DNA of 5,304 nucleotides, taken from the NCBI GenBank assembly GCA_003695455.1, contig RFJF01000661.1:1-5304 (forward strand), given 5' to 3'. This document shows, piece by piece, positions 1 through 5,304 of this stretch. Below the pieces are notes generated by a model. The model ran no database searches. It saw only the letters and a list, made by a program, of their open reading frames with translations, and was not told the origin of the DNA. The position numbers and the translations under genes are program-made. The DNA comes from Chloroflexota bacterium (GTDB lineage: Bacteria > Chloroflexota > Anaerolineae > 4572-78 > J111). Each line of letters begins with the position of its first letter. Positions within the stretch are counted from its first letter, which is position 1.

Positions 1-644
1 CCGTAGGCCAGGTTAAAGTAAGAGTTGGTGTTAAAATACCATTCCAGAATTTGGTCTTTGTCAAAGCGCCGGGTAATTTCAACGGCCAGAATCAGTTCCT
101 TGATTTTACGGGTGTAGGAAAGCTGGGTGCGTTCTTCTTCATCAATGAGAATATTTTTGATGAGCTGCTGGGTAATGGAACTGCCGCCCTGCACCTGCCC
201 GCCCTGCAAATTTTGCCAAAAGGCGCGGCCAATACCTTCGGGGTCAAACCCAAAGTTGTCGTAGAAGGTTTTGTCTTCAAGGGTAATGGTGGCTTCGCGG
301 CAAAACTCCGGAATTTCGTTGAGTTTAACGTAGCTGCGGTCGCCGCGGTAGGGGTCAAACAGTTCGTAGAGCAGCACTTGCCCGGTGCGGTCGTAGATTT
401 TGGTGGTTTCAAAATCTTCCTGTTCGGTTTCGATGGCGGTGGGGTCCGGGAGTTGTTGGGCAAAGCTGTCGTACAGGGCGTAGGCGCCGCCCACCGCCGA
501 TAGAAACATAAACATGATTCCGGCTAAAATCAGGGCCACAATGCCCAGCAGCATGTAACCCAGGTAGATGAAATATTTGGGTTTTTGTTCGCGGGTGCGC
601 CGCCGGCGGCGACGGGTGACCATCACTTTTCTGTTTGATTGCAT
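1..644 (-). CDS. Class A penicillin-binding protein (PBP1A-like), N-terminal part with GT51 transglycosylase domain; cut by the left edge
   Basis: Bifunctional enzymes of this family polymerise lipid II into glycan strands (GT51 domain) and cross-link them (C-terminal transpeptidase) outside the cytoplasmic membrane. The first 214 codons are visible. Residues 1-23 are a basic cytoplasmic tail with a run of six Arg. Residues about 24-50 are a single signal-anchor helix. GT51 follows: motif 1 TLEDKTFYDNFGFD (121-134) with presumed catalytic Glu123; motif 2 GGSSITQQLIKN (153-164); motif 3 RKIKE (179-183) with the presumed second catalytic Glu183; motif 4 begins at KDQILEWYFN (196-205). Asn130 stands where most relatives have His. 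The start is ATG at 644; a weak AGG lies 9 bases upstream, and Met8 is an alternative start. The transpeptidase domain would lie off the window, so a monofunctional transglycosylase cannot be excluded. It follows the methyltransferase gene on the same strand after 169 bases, and I see no convincing promoter of its own. Confidence 0.9.
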   Translation of the reverse strand, partial: MQSNRKVMVTRRRRRRTREQKPKYFIYLGYMLLGIVALILAGIMFMFLSAVGGAYALYDSFAQQLPDPTAIETEQEDFETTKIYDRTGQVLLYELFDPYRGDRSYVKLNEIPEFCREATITLEDKTFYDNFGFDPEGIGRAFWQNLQGGQVQGGSSITQQLIKNILIDEEERTQLSYTRKIKELILAVEITRRFDKDQILEWYFNTNSYFNLAY

Positions 645-743
645 ACGTTACAGCCTGTGTGTTGCGTTTTTGCTCAGTTTCATCCAATGAAAAACGGTAC
701 ACCGGATAGTGTCCAGTCTACCGCATAAGTAAACATGGTAGCA

Positions 744-780
744 GAAACAACGGGCATGGGCAAGTCAATTAGCCCACGCC
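744..780 (-). terminator. Possible terminator hairpin after the ubiE-methyltransferase unit
   Basis: On the minus strand, 34 bases after the methyltransferase stop, GGCGTGGGC (780 to 772) pairs with GCCCATGCC (761 to 753) over 9 bp with one G-U pair and a 10-base loop. The following tract reads CGTTGTTTCTG, so the U-run is poor. It may be a weak terminator, or a stem that attenuates or stabilises the transcript before the PBP gene. The stem is seen; the function is inferred. Confidence 0.45.
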
Positions 781-813
781 AATCCGTTATTTTCCTGATG
801 ATAGAGGCGTTTG

Positions 814-1560
814 TCAAGGCTGCTTTTCAAAGACCAGCAGGTGAGACAGCCCAAACCGGCGCAACGGCGATTGCTCAAATGTGTAGGTTATTTGGCGCAG
901 GGTGCGGCCCAGTTTGGGGCGGCGCGCCGTCAGGTTATCGTAGCCGGGGAAAATTTGGGTGTGTTGCACCACCCGTACCGGCAGCCCGGCCAGCAGCCGG
1001 CGCAGTCCGGCAGATGTGTAGACGCGCACGTGGGGGGCCAGCCGGTTTCTGAGCGGGGTGGGCAGGTAGTTGATGAGGGGGGTGTTGCCAAAATGATACT
1101 GCCCGCGCCAGTAGTGGCCGTGCGTTTCAAACGGGTAGCCGCGGTTGGGGCAGAAAATAACGGCCCGCCCGCCCGGTTTGAGTACCCGCGCCATTTCGGC
1201 CACGGTCAGGGCATCGTTTTGCACGTGCTCAATGACTTCGTGGCTGAGCAGCAGGTCAAAAGTGGCCGCAGGGTAGGGAAGCTGCTCGCCCGCACCTACA
1301 TGCACCAACGGCGAGTGGGCGGCGCTGGCGGCTGCGCGTTCCGGTTCAATATCCAGCCCAAAGACGTGCGGTGTAAATTGGCGCAGCGCCCGAATGTACA
1401 TGCCCACGCCGCAGCCATCCACCAGCACCCGGCTATCGGCGTTTAGCCGGGTGCCGGCAGCCTGTACAATCATATCCAGCCGCCGGTTTTGCCCGGCGCG
1501 CCAGACCAGGCTGGGAACGCCGCGCGCATCGGCTTTGTTAAAGTGGGCGGCGCCGGTCAT
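814..1560 (-). CDS. Class I SAM-dependent methyltransferase (Methyltransf_11-like), substrate unknown
   Basis: A 248-residue cytoplasmic protein with the Rossmann-fold methyltransferase order: motif I VLVDGCGVGMYIRAL (46-60) for SAM binding, acidic Asp70 in GLDIEP expected to contact the SAM ribose, FDLLLSHEVIEHV (101-113) as the post-motif strand, and LKPGGRAVIFCPN (127-139). The region after that, NRGYPFETHGHYW (139-151) and a basic segment around 169-226, probably forms the substrate lid. I do not recognise the substrate from it. The reading frame stays open upstream to 1776, but the start is placed at ATG 1560. That ATG overlaps the ubiE stop as ATGA, has GGGGAA four bases upstream, and begins just before the conserved fold; the upstream extension is only the shadow of ubiE. 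The coupling to ubiE makes co-expression very likely and a quinone-related role possible. Small-molecule or surface-glycan methylation is equally possible. Confidence 0.85.
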   Translation of the reverse strand: MTGAAHFNKADARGVPSLVWRAGQNRRLDMIVQAAGTRLNADSRVLVDGCGVGMYIRALRQFTPHVFGLDIEPERAAASAAHSPLVHVGAGEQLPYPAATFDLLLSHEVIEHVQNDALTVAEMARVLKPGGRAVIFCPNRGYPFETHGHYWRGQYHFGNTPLINYLPTPLRNRLAPHVRVYTSAGLRRLLAGLPVRVVQHTQIFPGYDNLTARRPKLGRTLRQITYTFEQSPLRRFGLSHLLVFEKQP

Positions 1561-2273
1561 TTGGTTCCCCAATGCAGGGCCACGGTGTTGAGCATGAGCA
1601 TTTGGTAGCTCACGTTGCGCAGGCCGGCCTGTTCCATTTGGAATTTGAGTTCTTCCGGGCGTAAAAACGCATCTGCCGAGGCGGGCAGGTAACTGTAGGC
1701 ATCGTGCTGGCCGGAGATGATACCGCCCAGCAGTGGCACTACGTTGTGAAAATACAGCCGGAACATTGCGCCCCACAGGGTGTCTTCCGGGCGCGGAATT
1801 TCCAGAATCAGCAGCCGCCCGCCGGGTTTGAGTACGCGGGTTTGGTCGGCCAGCGCCTGCGGTACGCTGACCACGTTGCGCATGAGAAAACCGCTGGCTA
1901 CGGCGTCAAAGGTGTTGTCCGGAAAGGGCAGGTGCAAGGTATCGGCGCCGCTCCAGGACAGCCGGGTGGCCTGGCCGTTGGCGGCGGCGCGATGCCGGCC
2001 CACGTGCATCATGGGCAGGGTGAAATCTGCGCCCACCACCTGCCGCAGGTTGGGATGCCGGTGGAGCGCCTCAAAGGCGATGTCGCCGGTGCCGGTGGCA
2101 ATATCGAGCAGCCTGCCGCCGGGGCGCAGGTTGGCTTTATCTACCAGCAGTTTGCGCCAGCGGGTATCTTGCCCGGCGGTCATTAAGCGGTTCATTACAT
2201 CGTAGCGGTGGGCAATCTGCCCAAACATCTGGTTTACATATTGATATTTTTGGGAGGGTGTTTCAAAAGTCAT
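1557..2273 (-). CDS. ubiE: Demethylmenaquinone / ubiquinone methyltransferase UbiE (MenG)
   Basis: This enzyme transfers a methyl group from SAM to demethylmenaquinol, the last step of menaquinone synthesis; in ubiquinone makers it also methylates the 2-methoxy-6-polyprenyl-benzoquinol intermediate. The 238 residues match the family's usual length. Visible features are MFGQIAHRYDVMN (16-28), the first signature continuing as RLMTAGQDTRW (29-39), SAM motif I LLDIATGTGD (55-64), Asp83, ADTLHLPFPDNTFDAV (110-125), GFLMRNV (128-134), the second signature RVLKPGGRLLILEIPRP (146-162) and YSYLPASADAF (193-203). In signature 1, Thr32 and Asp36 replace the Ser and His of E. coli UbiE. Which quinone is made cannot be told from the window, though menaquinone is likelier if the Chloroflexota guess holds. 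The ATG at 2273 has no Shine-Dalgarno and lies 7 bases from a strong -10 box. The stop overlaps the next methyltransferase start by ATGA. Confidence 0.93.
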   Translation of the reverse strand: MTFETPSQKYQYVNQMFGQIAHRYDVMNRLMTAGQDTRWRKLLVDKANLRPGGRLLDIATGTGDIAFEALHRHPNLRQVVGADFTLPMMHVGRHRAAANGQATRLSWSGADTLHLPFPDNTFDAVASGFLMRNVVSVPQALADQTRVLKPGGRLLILEIPRPEDTLWGAMFRLYFHNVVPLLGGIISGQHDAYSYLPASADAFLRPEELKFQMEQAGLRNVSYQMLMLNTVALHWGTK

Positions 2274-2309
2274 GGCCGGAATTATTCACTATTGCACCCA
2301 AAATGTCAA
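2274..2309 (-). promoter_or_regulatory. Sigma70-type promoter of ubiE, probably giving a leaderless mRNA
   Basis: The minus strand reads TTGACA (2309 to 2304), a 17-base spacer, then AATAAT (2286 to 2281): a perfect -35 and a 5/6 -10. Only TCCGGCC separates the -10 box from the ATG at 2273, so initiation about 7 bases downstream would fall at or within a base or two of the A of ATG. The lack of any Shine-Dalgarno before this ATG agrees with a leaderless transcript. Confidence 0.7.
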
Positions 2310-2327
2310 TCGGGTGGGGTGTGCGGC

Positions 2328-2356
2328 AAACAAAAAGCTCTCGCCGGAGCGAGAGC
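2328..2356 (-). terminator. Strong rho-independent terminator of the membrane-protein gene
   Basis: On the minus strand, GCTCTCGC (2356 to 2349) pairs perfectly with GCGAGAGC (2344 to 2337) around a TCCG loop, followed directly by TTTTTGTTT (2336 to 2328). It begins 29 bases after the stop of the membrane-protein gene and ends 18 bases before the ubiE -35 box, insulating the two units. The plus-strand side has no T-run, so it works leftward only. Confidence 0.92.
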
Positions 2357-2385
2357 CAGAGGTTGCTGCTGAAAAAATATTTTGA

Positions 2386-2979
2386 TTACTGGTTGCTCAA
2401 TTTGGGGTAGACCATTCCGCCAATTGAACTGAGCAGCCCGGACACCAGCGAACCGATGACGCCGTAAATAATCAGCGCGCCAAGTACGCGGCCGGCCAGG
2501 GCAATGCTGTTGGCCGTGAGCCCGTAGTTAGCCAGTTGCGCCAGATTTTCCGGGGTAAATTGGGCCACAACCCCTTGCCCAAAGTTTACCAGCATCACGC
2601 CAAAGGCGGCCAGCAACATGGCAACCACGCCGCCAAAAATGCCGGCCCAAAAACCGGCCATCCAGCCAACTTTACCGCCCTGCTGGCTGTTGGTTACGGC
2701 ATCGCCGGCAAATACGCCGGCCAGCAAACCCGTTGCCAGACAAACAACCAGATAGCCGGGGATAACCAGAAACGCCAGCGAAACAAACGGCAGGTTTTCC
2801 GGCGGGGGAATCAGGCCGATGAGCATCAGCACCAAAATTCCAAAACCACCCACCAAACTGGCTTTGAGCGCCGGGGCAACCAGAGAAACTGCGGATTGAT
2901 TGTTTGCTGTTTGCCGTTGGCGGCGTTGTACGGTTGACGTGATCCGTGATTGACGGCGTCTTTGTGTGGTAACGGCCAT
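2386..2979 (-). CDS. Unknown small glycine-rich membrane protein, four predicted transmembrane helices
   Basis: I do not recognise this 197-residue protein. Residues 1-27 are a hydrophilic, strongly basic tail with two Arg clusters (7-9 and 19-22), presumably cytoplasmic by the positive-inside rule. Four hydrophobic stretches follow at about 36-57, 64-91, 106-133 and 158-188. They are rich in small residues with glycine spacing such as GLLAGVFAG (84-92), GFWAGIFGG (109-117) and GALIIYGVIG (167-176), which favours tight helix packing. A loop at about 92-105 and another at about 134-157 (QFTPENLAQLANYG) are the polar parts. There is no signal-peptidase site, catalytic motif or transporter signature that I can name. 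The start is secure: AGAAGGAG (2994 to 2987) lies 7 bases before the ATG. It is transcribed alone, from an extended -10 promoter to a strong terminator, and so is probably well expressed. It could be a stress or envelope protein, but that is a guess. Confidence 0.85.
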   Translation of the reverse strand: MAVTTQRRRQSRITSTVQRRQRQTANNQSAVSLVAPALKASLVGGFGILVLMLIGLIPPPENLPFVSLAFLVIPGYLVVCLATGLLAGVFAGDAVTNSQQGGKVGWMAGFWAGIFGGVVAMLLAAFGVMLVNFGQGVVAQFTPENLAQLANYGLTANSIALAGRVLGALIIYGVIGSLVSGLLSSIGGMVYPKLSNQ

Positions 2980-3050
2980 TTTGATTCTCCTTCTTTCCAG
3001 ACTTACGCGTTACAAGTGTTCCCGTTGGCACACGTCGTTTTTCAGGTGGC

Positions 3051-3071
3051 GGCTATTATAGCACAATAGCC
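3051..3071. repeat. Inverted repeat over the -10 box, candidate operator
   Basis: GGCTATT (3051-3057) and AATAGCC (3065-3071) are perfect 7-bp inverted arms around a 7-base spacer, giving a 21-bp dyad. It covers the whole -10 element (3055-3060) and part of the -35/-10 spacer of the leftward promoter. A dimeric repressor bound here would block that promoter. The dyad is seen; the operator role is inferred, and part of the symmetry comes from the A/T-rich -10 itself. Confidence 0.5.
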
Positions 3072-3084
3072 TACACCCTGGCAA
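3055..3084 (-). promoter_or_regulatory. Extended -10 sigma70-type promoter of the membrane-protein gene
   Basis: The minus strand reads TTGCCA (3084 to 3079), 18 bases, then TGC-TATAAT, with the perfect -10 at 3060 to 3055 and a TGn extension just before it. The expected start is near 3048, giving a leader of about 70 bases that ends with the strong Shine-Dalgarno at 2994-2987. Confidence 0.8.
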
Positions 3085-3200
3085 CTATTACTAGGCGATA
3101 TGGCCTACGATTGCCCTACGCTGACCTGTGCCAAAAATCACGCGTACGACATTTGGCTTATTATATGCAATTGCACGGTATTTCAAAATCTGCGTTGCCA

Positions 3201-3227
3201 AAATTGTCGTCAAATTTGTTGTAAATT
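3201..3227 (+). promoter_or_regulatory. Three phased AAATT tracts, possible UP element or bend upstream of glgB promoter
   Basis: AAATT occurs at 3201, 3212 and 3223, exactly 11 bases apart, roughly one helical turn each. The last tract abuts the candidate -35 box at 3226. Phased A-tracts on one helix face can bend DNA or contact the RNA polymerase alpha subunits. Only three short tracts are present, so chance is possible. Confidence 0.35.
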
Positions 3228-3254
3228 GCCCCTGCCGGGTGAATGTGATAAGAT
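3226..3254 (+). promoter_or_regulatory. Candidate sigma70-type promoter of glgB
   Basis: TTGCCC (3226-3231), a 17-base spacer and TAAGAT (3249-3254), with TGA just before the -10 acting as a TGn extension. Each box matches 4 of 6 consensus bases. The expected start is near 3261, leaving a leader of about 110 bases before the glgB ATG. It is the best rightward candidate in the region, but less clear than the two leftward promoters. Confidence 0.5.
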
Positions 3255-3287
3255 AACCACCAATAACCCATCAGGCCATTTTAATAA

Positions 3288-3332
3288 AAACTGCAAATCT
3301 CCTGTAATATTTATCGGAATGATTTGCCGTTT
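3288..3332 (+). promoter_or_regulatory. Hairpin in the glgB leader
   Basis: AAAC (3288-3291), GCAAATC (3293-3299) and TCC (3300-3302) pair with GGA (3316-3318), GATTTGC (3321-3327) and GTTT (3329-3332). The result is about 14 bp with a 2-base bulge, one mismatch and a 13-base loop. It ends 39 bases before the ATG. The stem is followed by CTTTAATT, too weak a U-run for a clear attenuator. It might affect mRNA stability or be a protein target. It does not match any riboswitch class that I can recognise. Confidence 0.4.
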
Positions 3333-3371
3333 CTTTAATTGGCTCAATTCTTTCATTGCGTGCGAGGAATT

Positions 3372-5288
3372 ATGACAGAAAATACACCCCAACAATCTGA
3401 TATTTTGTTGACTGATTTTGACAAATATTTATTTGGCGAAGGGACGCACGAAAAGGCCTATGAGAAGCTGGGCGCACATCTGGTCAACCTGAACGGGCAG
3501 CCCGGTGTTCATTTTGCAGTGTGGGCGCCTAACGCCCGCCAGGTTGCAGTAATTGGTGATTTTAACGCCTGGGACGGTCAGCGCCACCCCATGAATGCCA
3601 GCGAAAGCGGCATCTGGACGCTCTTCATCCCTGAGCTTGGGGTTCATACTGTTTACAAATTCCGGATTTTCACCCAGGCCGGAGATTCGTTTGACAAAGC
3701 CGACCCCTACGGATTTGCTATGGAACAACGCCCCAAAACGGCATCGGTGGTGGTAGACCTTAATAGTTACGCCTGGGGTGATGAAGAATGGATTAACAAC
3801 CGGGTCTCGCATCAGGCGTTTGATAAACCTGTTTCCATTTATGAGGTGCATCTTGGCTCGTGGCGCAAGGTTGAAGACCCCAAATGGGGTGTCCGGTACC
3901 TGACCTACCGTGAAATGGCCGACGAACTCATCTCTTACGTGGTAGAAATGGGGTACACCCATATTGAAATGATGCCCATTGCCGAACACCCGCTGGATGC
4001 CTCGTGGGGGTACCAGGTGATGGGCTTTTTTGCACCCACCAGCCGCTTTGGCACCCCGCAGGATTTGATGTATTTGATTGATCAGTGCCACCAAAACGGA
4101 ATTGGCGTCATTCTGGATTGGGTTCCGGCGCATTTTCCCAAAGACGGCTCGGGGCTGAATTACTTTGACGGCACGCATCTCTATTCGCATGCCGACCCGC
4201 GCCAGGGCGAGCATCAGGATTGGGGCACGCTCATTTTTAATTATGACCGCCACGAAGTGCGCGCTTTTCTCATTTCAAACGCGCTCTACTGGATTGACAA
4301 ATTTCATTTTGACGGCTTGCGTGTTGATGCGGTGGCCTCAATGCTGTACCTGGATTATTCCCGCGAGGAAGGCCAGTGGGTTCCCAATGAATACGGAGGC
4401 CGGGAAAACCTGGGGGCCATCAGTTTTTTGCGCAAAATGAACGAATCTGTGCATGCCAACTTTCCCGGAGTGCTGACCATTGCCGAAGAATCAACTGCCT
4501 GGCCTATGGTATCACGCCCCACGTATATGGGCGGGTTGGGCTTTAGCCTTAAGTGGAATATGGGCTGGATGCACGATACGCTCAATTTTATGAGCAAAGA
4601 CCCCGTTTACCGCAAATACCACCACAACGATATGACGTTTAGCCTGCTGTACGCCTTTAACGAAAATTTTGTACTGCCGCTTTCGCATGATGAAGTGGTG
4701 CACGGCAAAGGTTCGTTGGTTAATAAAATGGCCGGCGATGAGTGGCAAAAGTTTGCCAGCCTGCGCGCCTATTTTGGCTTTATGTGGGGGCATCCCGGCA
4801 AAAAGTTGCTCTTTATGGGCGGCGACTTTGGCCAATGGCAGGAATGGAATTTTAACACTGGTCTGGAGTGGGCAGCGTTGCAAGCGCCTAACCACCAGGG
4901 CGTGCAAAATTTTGTTAAAGACCTGAACAATCTTTACAAGCAGGAACCCGCACTGTTTGAAGATGATTTTGAATGGACAGGTTTCACCTGGATTGACGCC
5001 AACGACAGCGATAATAGCGTCTTTTCATTTATCCGCAACGCCAAATCATCCGGCCAGTTTGTGGTGGTGGTGAGCAATTTCACGCCGGTAGTTCGGCAGG
5101 GCTACCGGGTGGGTGTGCCCCGGCCCGGCTTTTATCGCGAGATTCTCAACAGCGATTCAAGCCACTACTGGGGCAGCAATGTGGGCAATGCGGGCGGCGT
5201 GCAGACCGATGATATTCCCTTCCACGGCTACGACCATTCAGTTTCGTTGACTCTGCCGCCGTTATCTACCCTGTATTTAAAATTGTAA
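3372..5288 (+). CDS. glgB: 1,4-alpha-glucan (glycogen) branching enzyme GlgB
   Basis: GlgB cuts an alpha-1,4 chain and rejoins the piece by an alpha-1,6 bond, making the branches of glycogen in the cytoplasm. The 638 residues hold a short N-terminus with [17 protein letters not shown] (20-36), a CBM48 domain (about 45-128, [21 protein letters not shown]), the GH13 barrel (about 155-520) and a C-terminal beta domain. GH13 regions are I, DWVPAHF (249-255); [12 protein letters not shown] (315-324), nucleophile Asp319; III, TIAEEST (369-375), acid/base Glu372; [14 protein letters not shown] (437-448), transition-state stabiliser Asp440. All catalytic residues are present. It lacks the roughly 100-residue extra N1 domain of the E. 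coli enzyme, like the shorter Bacillus-type proteins. The ATG at 3372 is preferred over an in-frame TTG at 3339 because GAGGA lies just upstream and the extra residues are not family-like. No other glg gene is in the window. Confidence 0.97.
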   Translation: MTENTPQQSDILLTDFDKYLFGEGTHEKAYEKLGAHLVNLNGQPGVHFAVWAPNARQVAVIGDFNAWDGQRHPMNASESGIWTLFIPELGVHTVYKFRIFTQAGDSFDKADPYGFAMEQRPKTASVVVDLNSYAWGDEEWINNRVSHQAFDKPVSIYEVHLGSWRKVEDPKWGVRYLTYREMADELISYVVEMGYTHIEMMPIAEHPLDASWGYQVMGFFAPTSRFGTPQDLMYLIDQCHQNGIGVILDWVPAHFPKDGSGLNYFDGTHLYSHADPRQGEHQDWGTLIFNYDRHEVRAFLISNALYWIDKFHFDGLRVDAVASMLYLDYSREEGQWVPNEYGGRENLGAISFLRKMNESVHANFPGVLTIAEESTAWPMVSRPTYMGGLGFSLKWNMGWMHDTLNFMSKDPVYRKYHHNDMTFSLLYAFNENFVLPLSHDEVVHGKGSLVNKMAGDEWQKFASLRAYFGFMWGHPGKKLLFMGGDFGQWQEWNFNTGLEWAALQAPNHQGVQNFVKDLNNLYKQEPALFEDDFEWTGFTWIDANDSDNSVFSFIRNAKSSGQFVVVVSNFTPVVRQGYRVGVPRPGFYREILNSDSSHYWGSNVGNAGGVQTDDIPFHGYDHSVSLTLPPLSTLYLKL

Positions 5289-5304
5289 AATCCGCAGATT
5301 TTTC

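Larger units (their letters stand above)
2980..3371. other. Divergent intergenic regulatory region between the membrane-protein gene and glgB
   Basis: These 392 bases are visibly A/T-richer than the flanking genes and hold no convincing gene. From left to right they contain the Shine-Dalgarno and about 70-base leader of the leftward gene, its promoter with a dyad over the -10, an inverted repeat GCCAAA-N16-TTTGGC (3130-3157), a perfect 10-bp palindrome TGCAATTGCA (3166-3175), three AAATT tracts with 11-base spacing, a candidate rightward promoter, and a hairpin in the glgB leader. A Cys-rich open frame (3100-3375) crosses this region and is judged probably spurious. Confidence 0.75.

Noticed and set aside
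672..745. Possible leftward promoter for the PBP gene (TTTACT followed by CACTAT)
   Set aside because: The -35 matches 4/6 and the -10 only 3/6, with no extension; this is no better than chance in A/T-containing intergenic sequence.
811..1446. Long plus-strand open frame opposite the second methyltransferase (and similar frames at 1704-2186 and 3429-4253 opposite other genes)
   Set aside because: They are antisense shadows produced by codon bias in GC-rich genes; the opposite strands carry complete, motif-bearing proteins.
1561..1776. 72-codon upstream extension of the second methyltransferase frame
   Set aside because: It lies wholly inside ubiE in another frame, shows no family similarity, and the ATGA start at 1560 with GGGGAA just upstream fits better.
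3130..3175. Inverted repeat GCCAAA/TTTGGC and palindrome TGCAATTGCA as operators
   Set aside because: Arms this short are expected by chance in a 392-base region, and neither overlaps a predicted promoter element; they are noted only in the intergenic entry.
3339..3371. In-frame TTG start adding 11 residues to GlgB
   Set aside because: The residues are not family-like, and the ATG at 3372 has GAGGA immediately upstream.
5287..5302. Small AAAATC-CGCA-GATTTT hairpin at the glgB stop as a terminator
   Set aside because: It is only 6 bp and A/T-rich, and the window ends before a U-run or fuller stem could be judged.

Overview
This window looks like an ordinary chromosomal stretch from a free-living bacterium. 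It carries cell-wall, quinone and glycogen genes, and no mobile element, CRISPR array, RNA gene or obvious defence or biosynthetic cluster. The best taxonomic guess is a Chloroflexota member, perhaps Anaerolineae-like. This rests only on the flavour of the proteins: a PBP1-type transglycosylase with Asn where motif 1 usually has His, and a UbiE/MenG with a 'MTxGQDxRW' signature. It is inference and weakly held.

Left part (1-2979) is all on the minus strand. Reading in the direction of transcription (right to left) there is: (i) a small four-helix membrane protein of unknown function (2979 to 2386), with its own strong promoter, a near-perfect Shine-Dalgarno and a strong intrinsic terminator; (ii) a two-gene unit of ubiE/menG (2273 to 1557) and a second class I SAM methyltransferase (1560 to 814), overlapping by ATGA and so probably translationally coupled; (iii) after a 169-base gap with a hairpin, the 5' part of a bifunctional class A penicillin-binding protein (644 to beyond the left edge).

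Centre (2980-3371) is a 392-base A/T-richer divergent intergenic region. It holds the leftward promoter of the membrane protein, with an inverted repeat over its -10 box. It also holds a probable rightward promoter for glgB, preceded by three AAATT tracts spaced exactly 11 bases apart and followed by a possible leader hairpin.

Right part (3372-5288) is a complete glgB, the glycogen branching enzyme, on the plus strand. The window ends 16 bases after its stop, so any further glycogen genes would lie outside.

The genes do not form one pathway: they are an envelope gene, a respiratory-quinone gene and a carbon-storage gene lying side by side. The most interesting points are regulatory: a consensus-like promoter so close to the ubiE ATG that its transcript should be leaderless, the dyad over the membrane-protein promoter, and the structured glgB leader. 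I did not find convincing evidence for a new multi-gene system.
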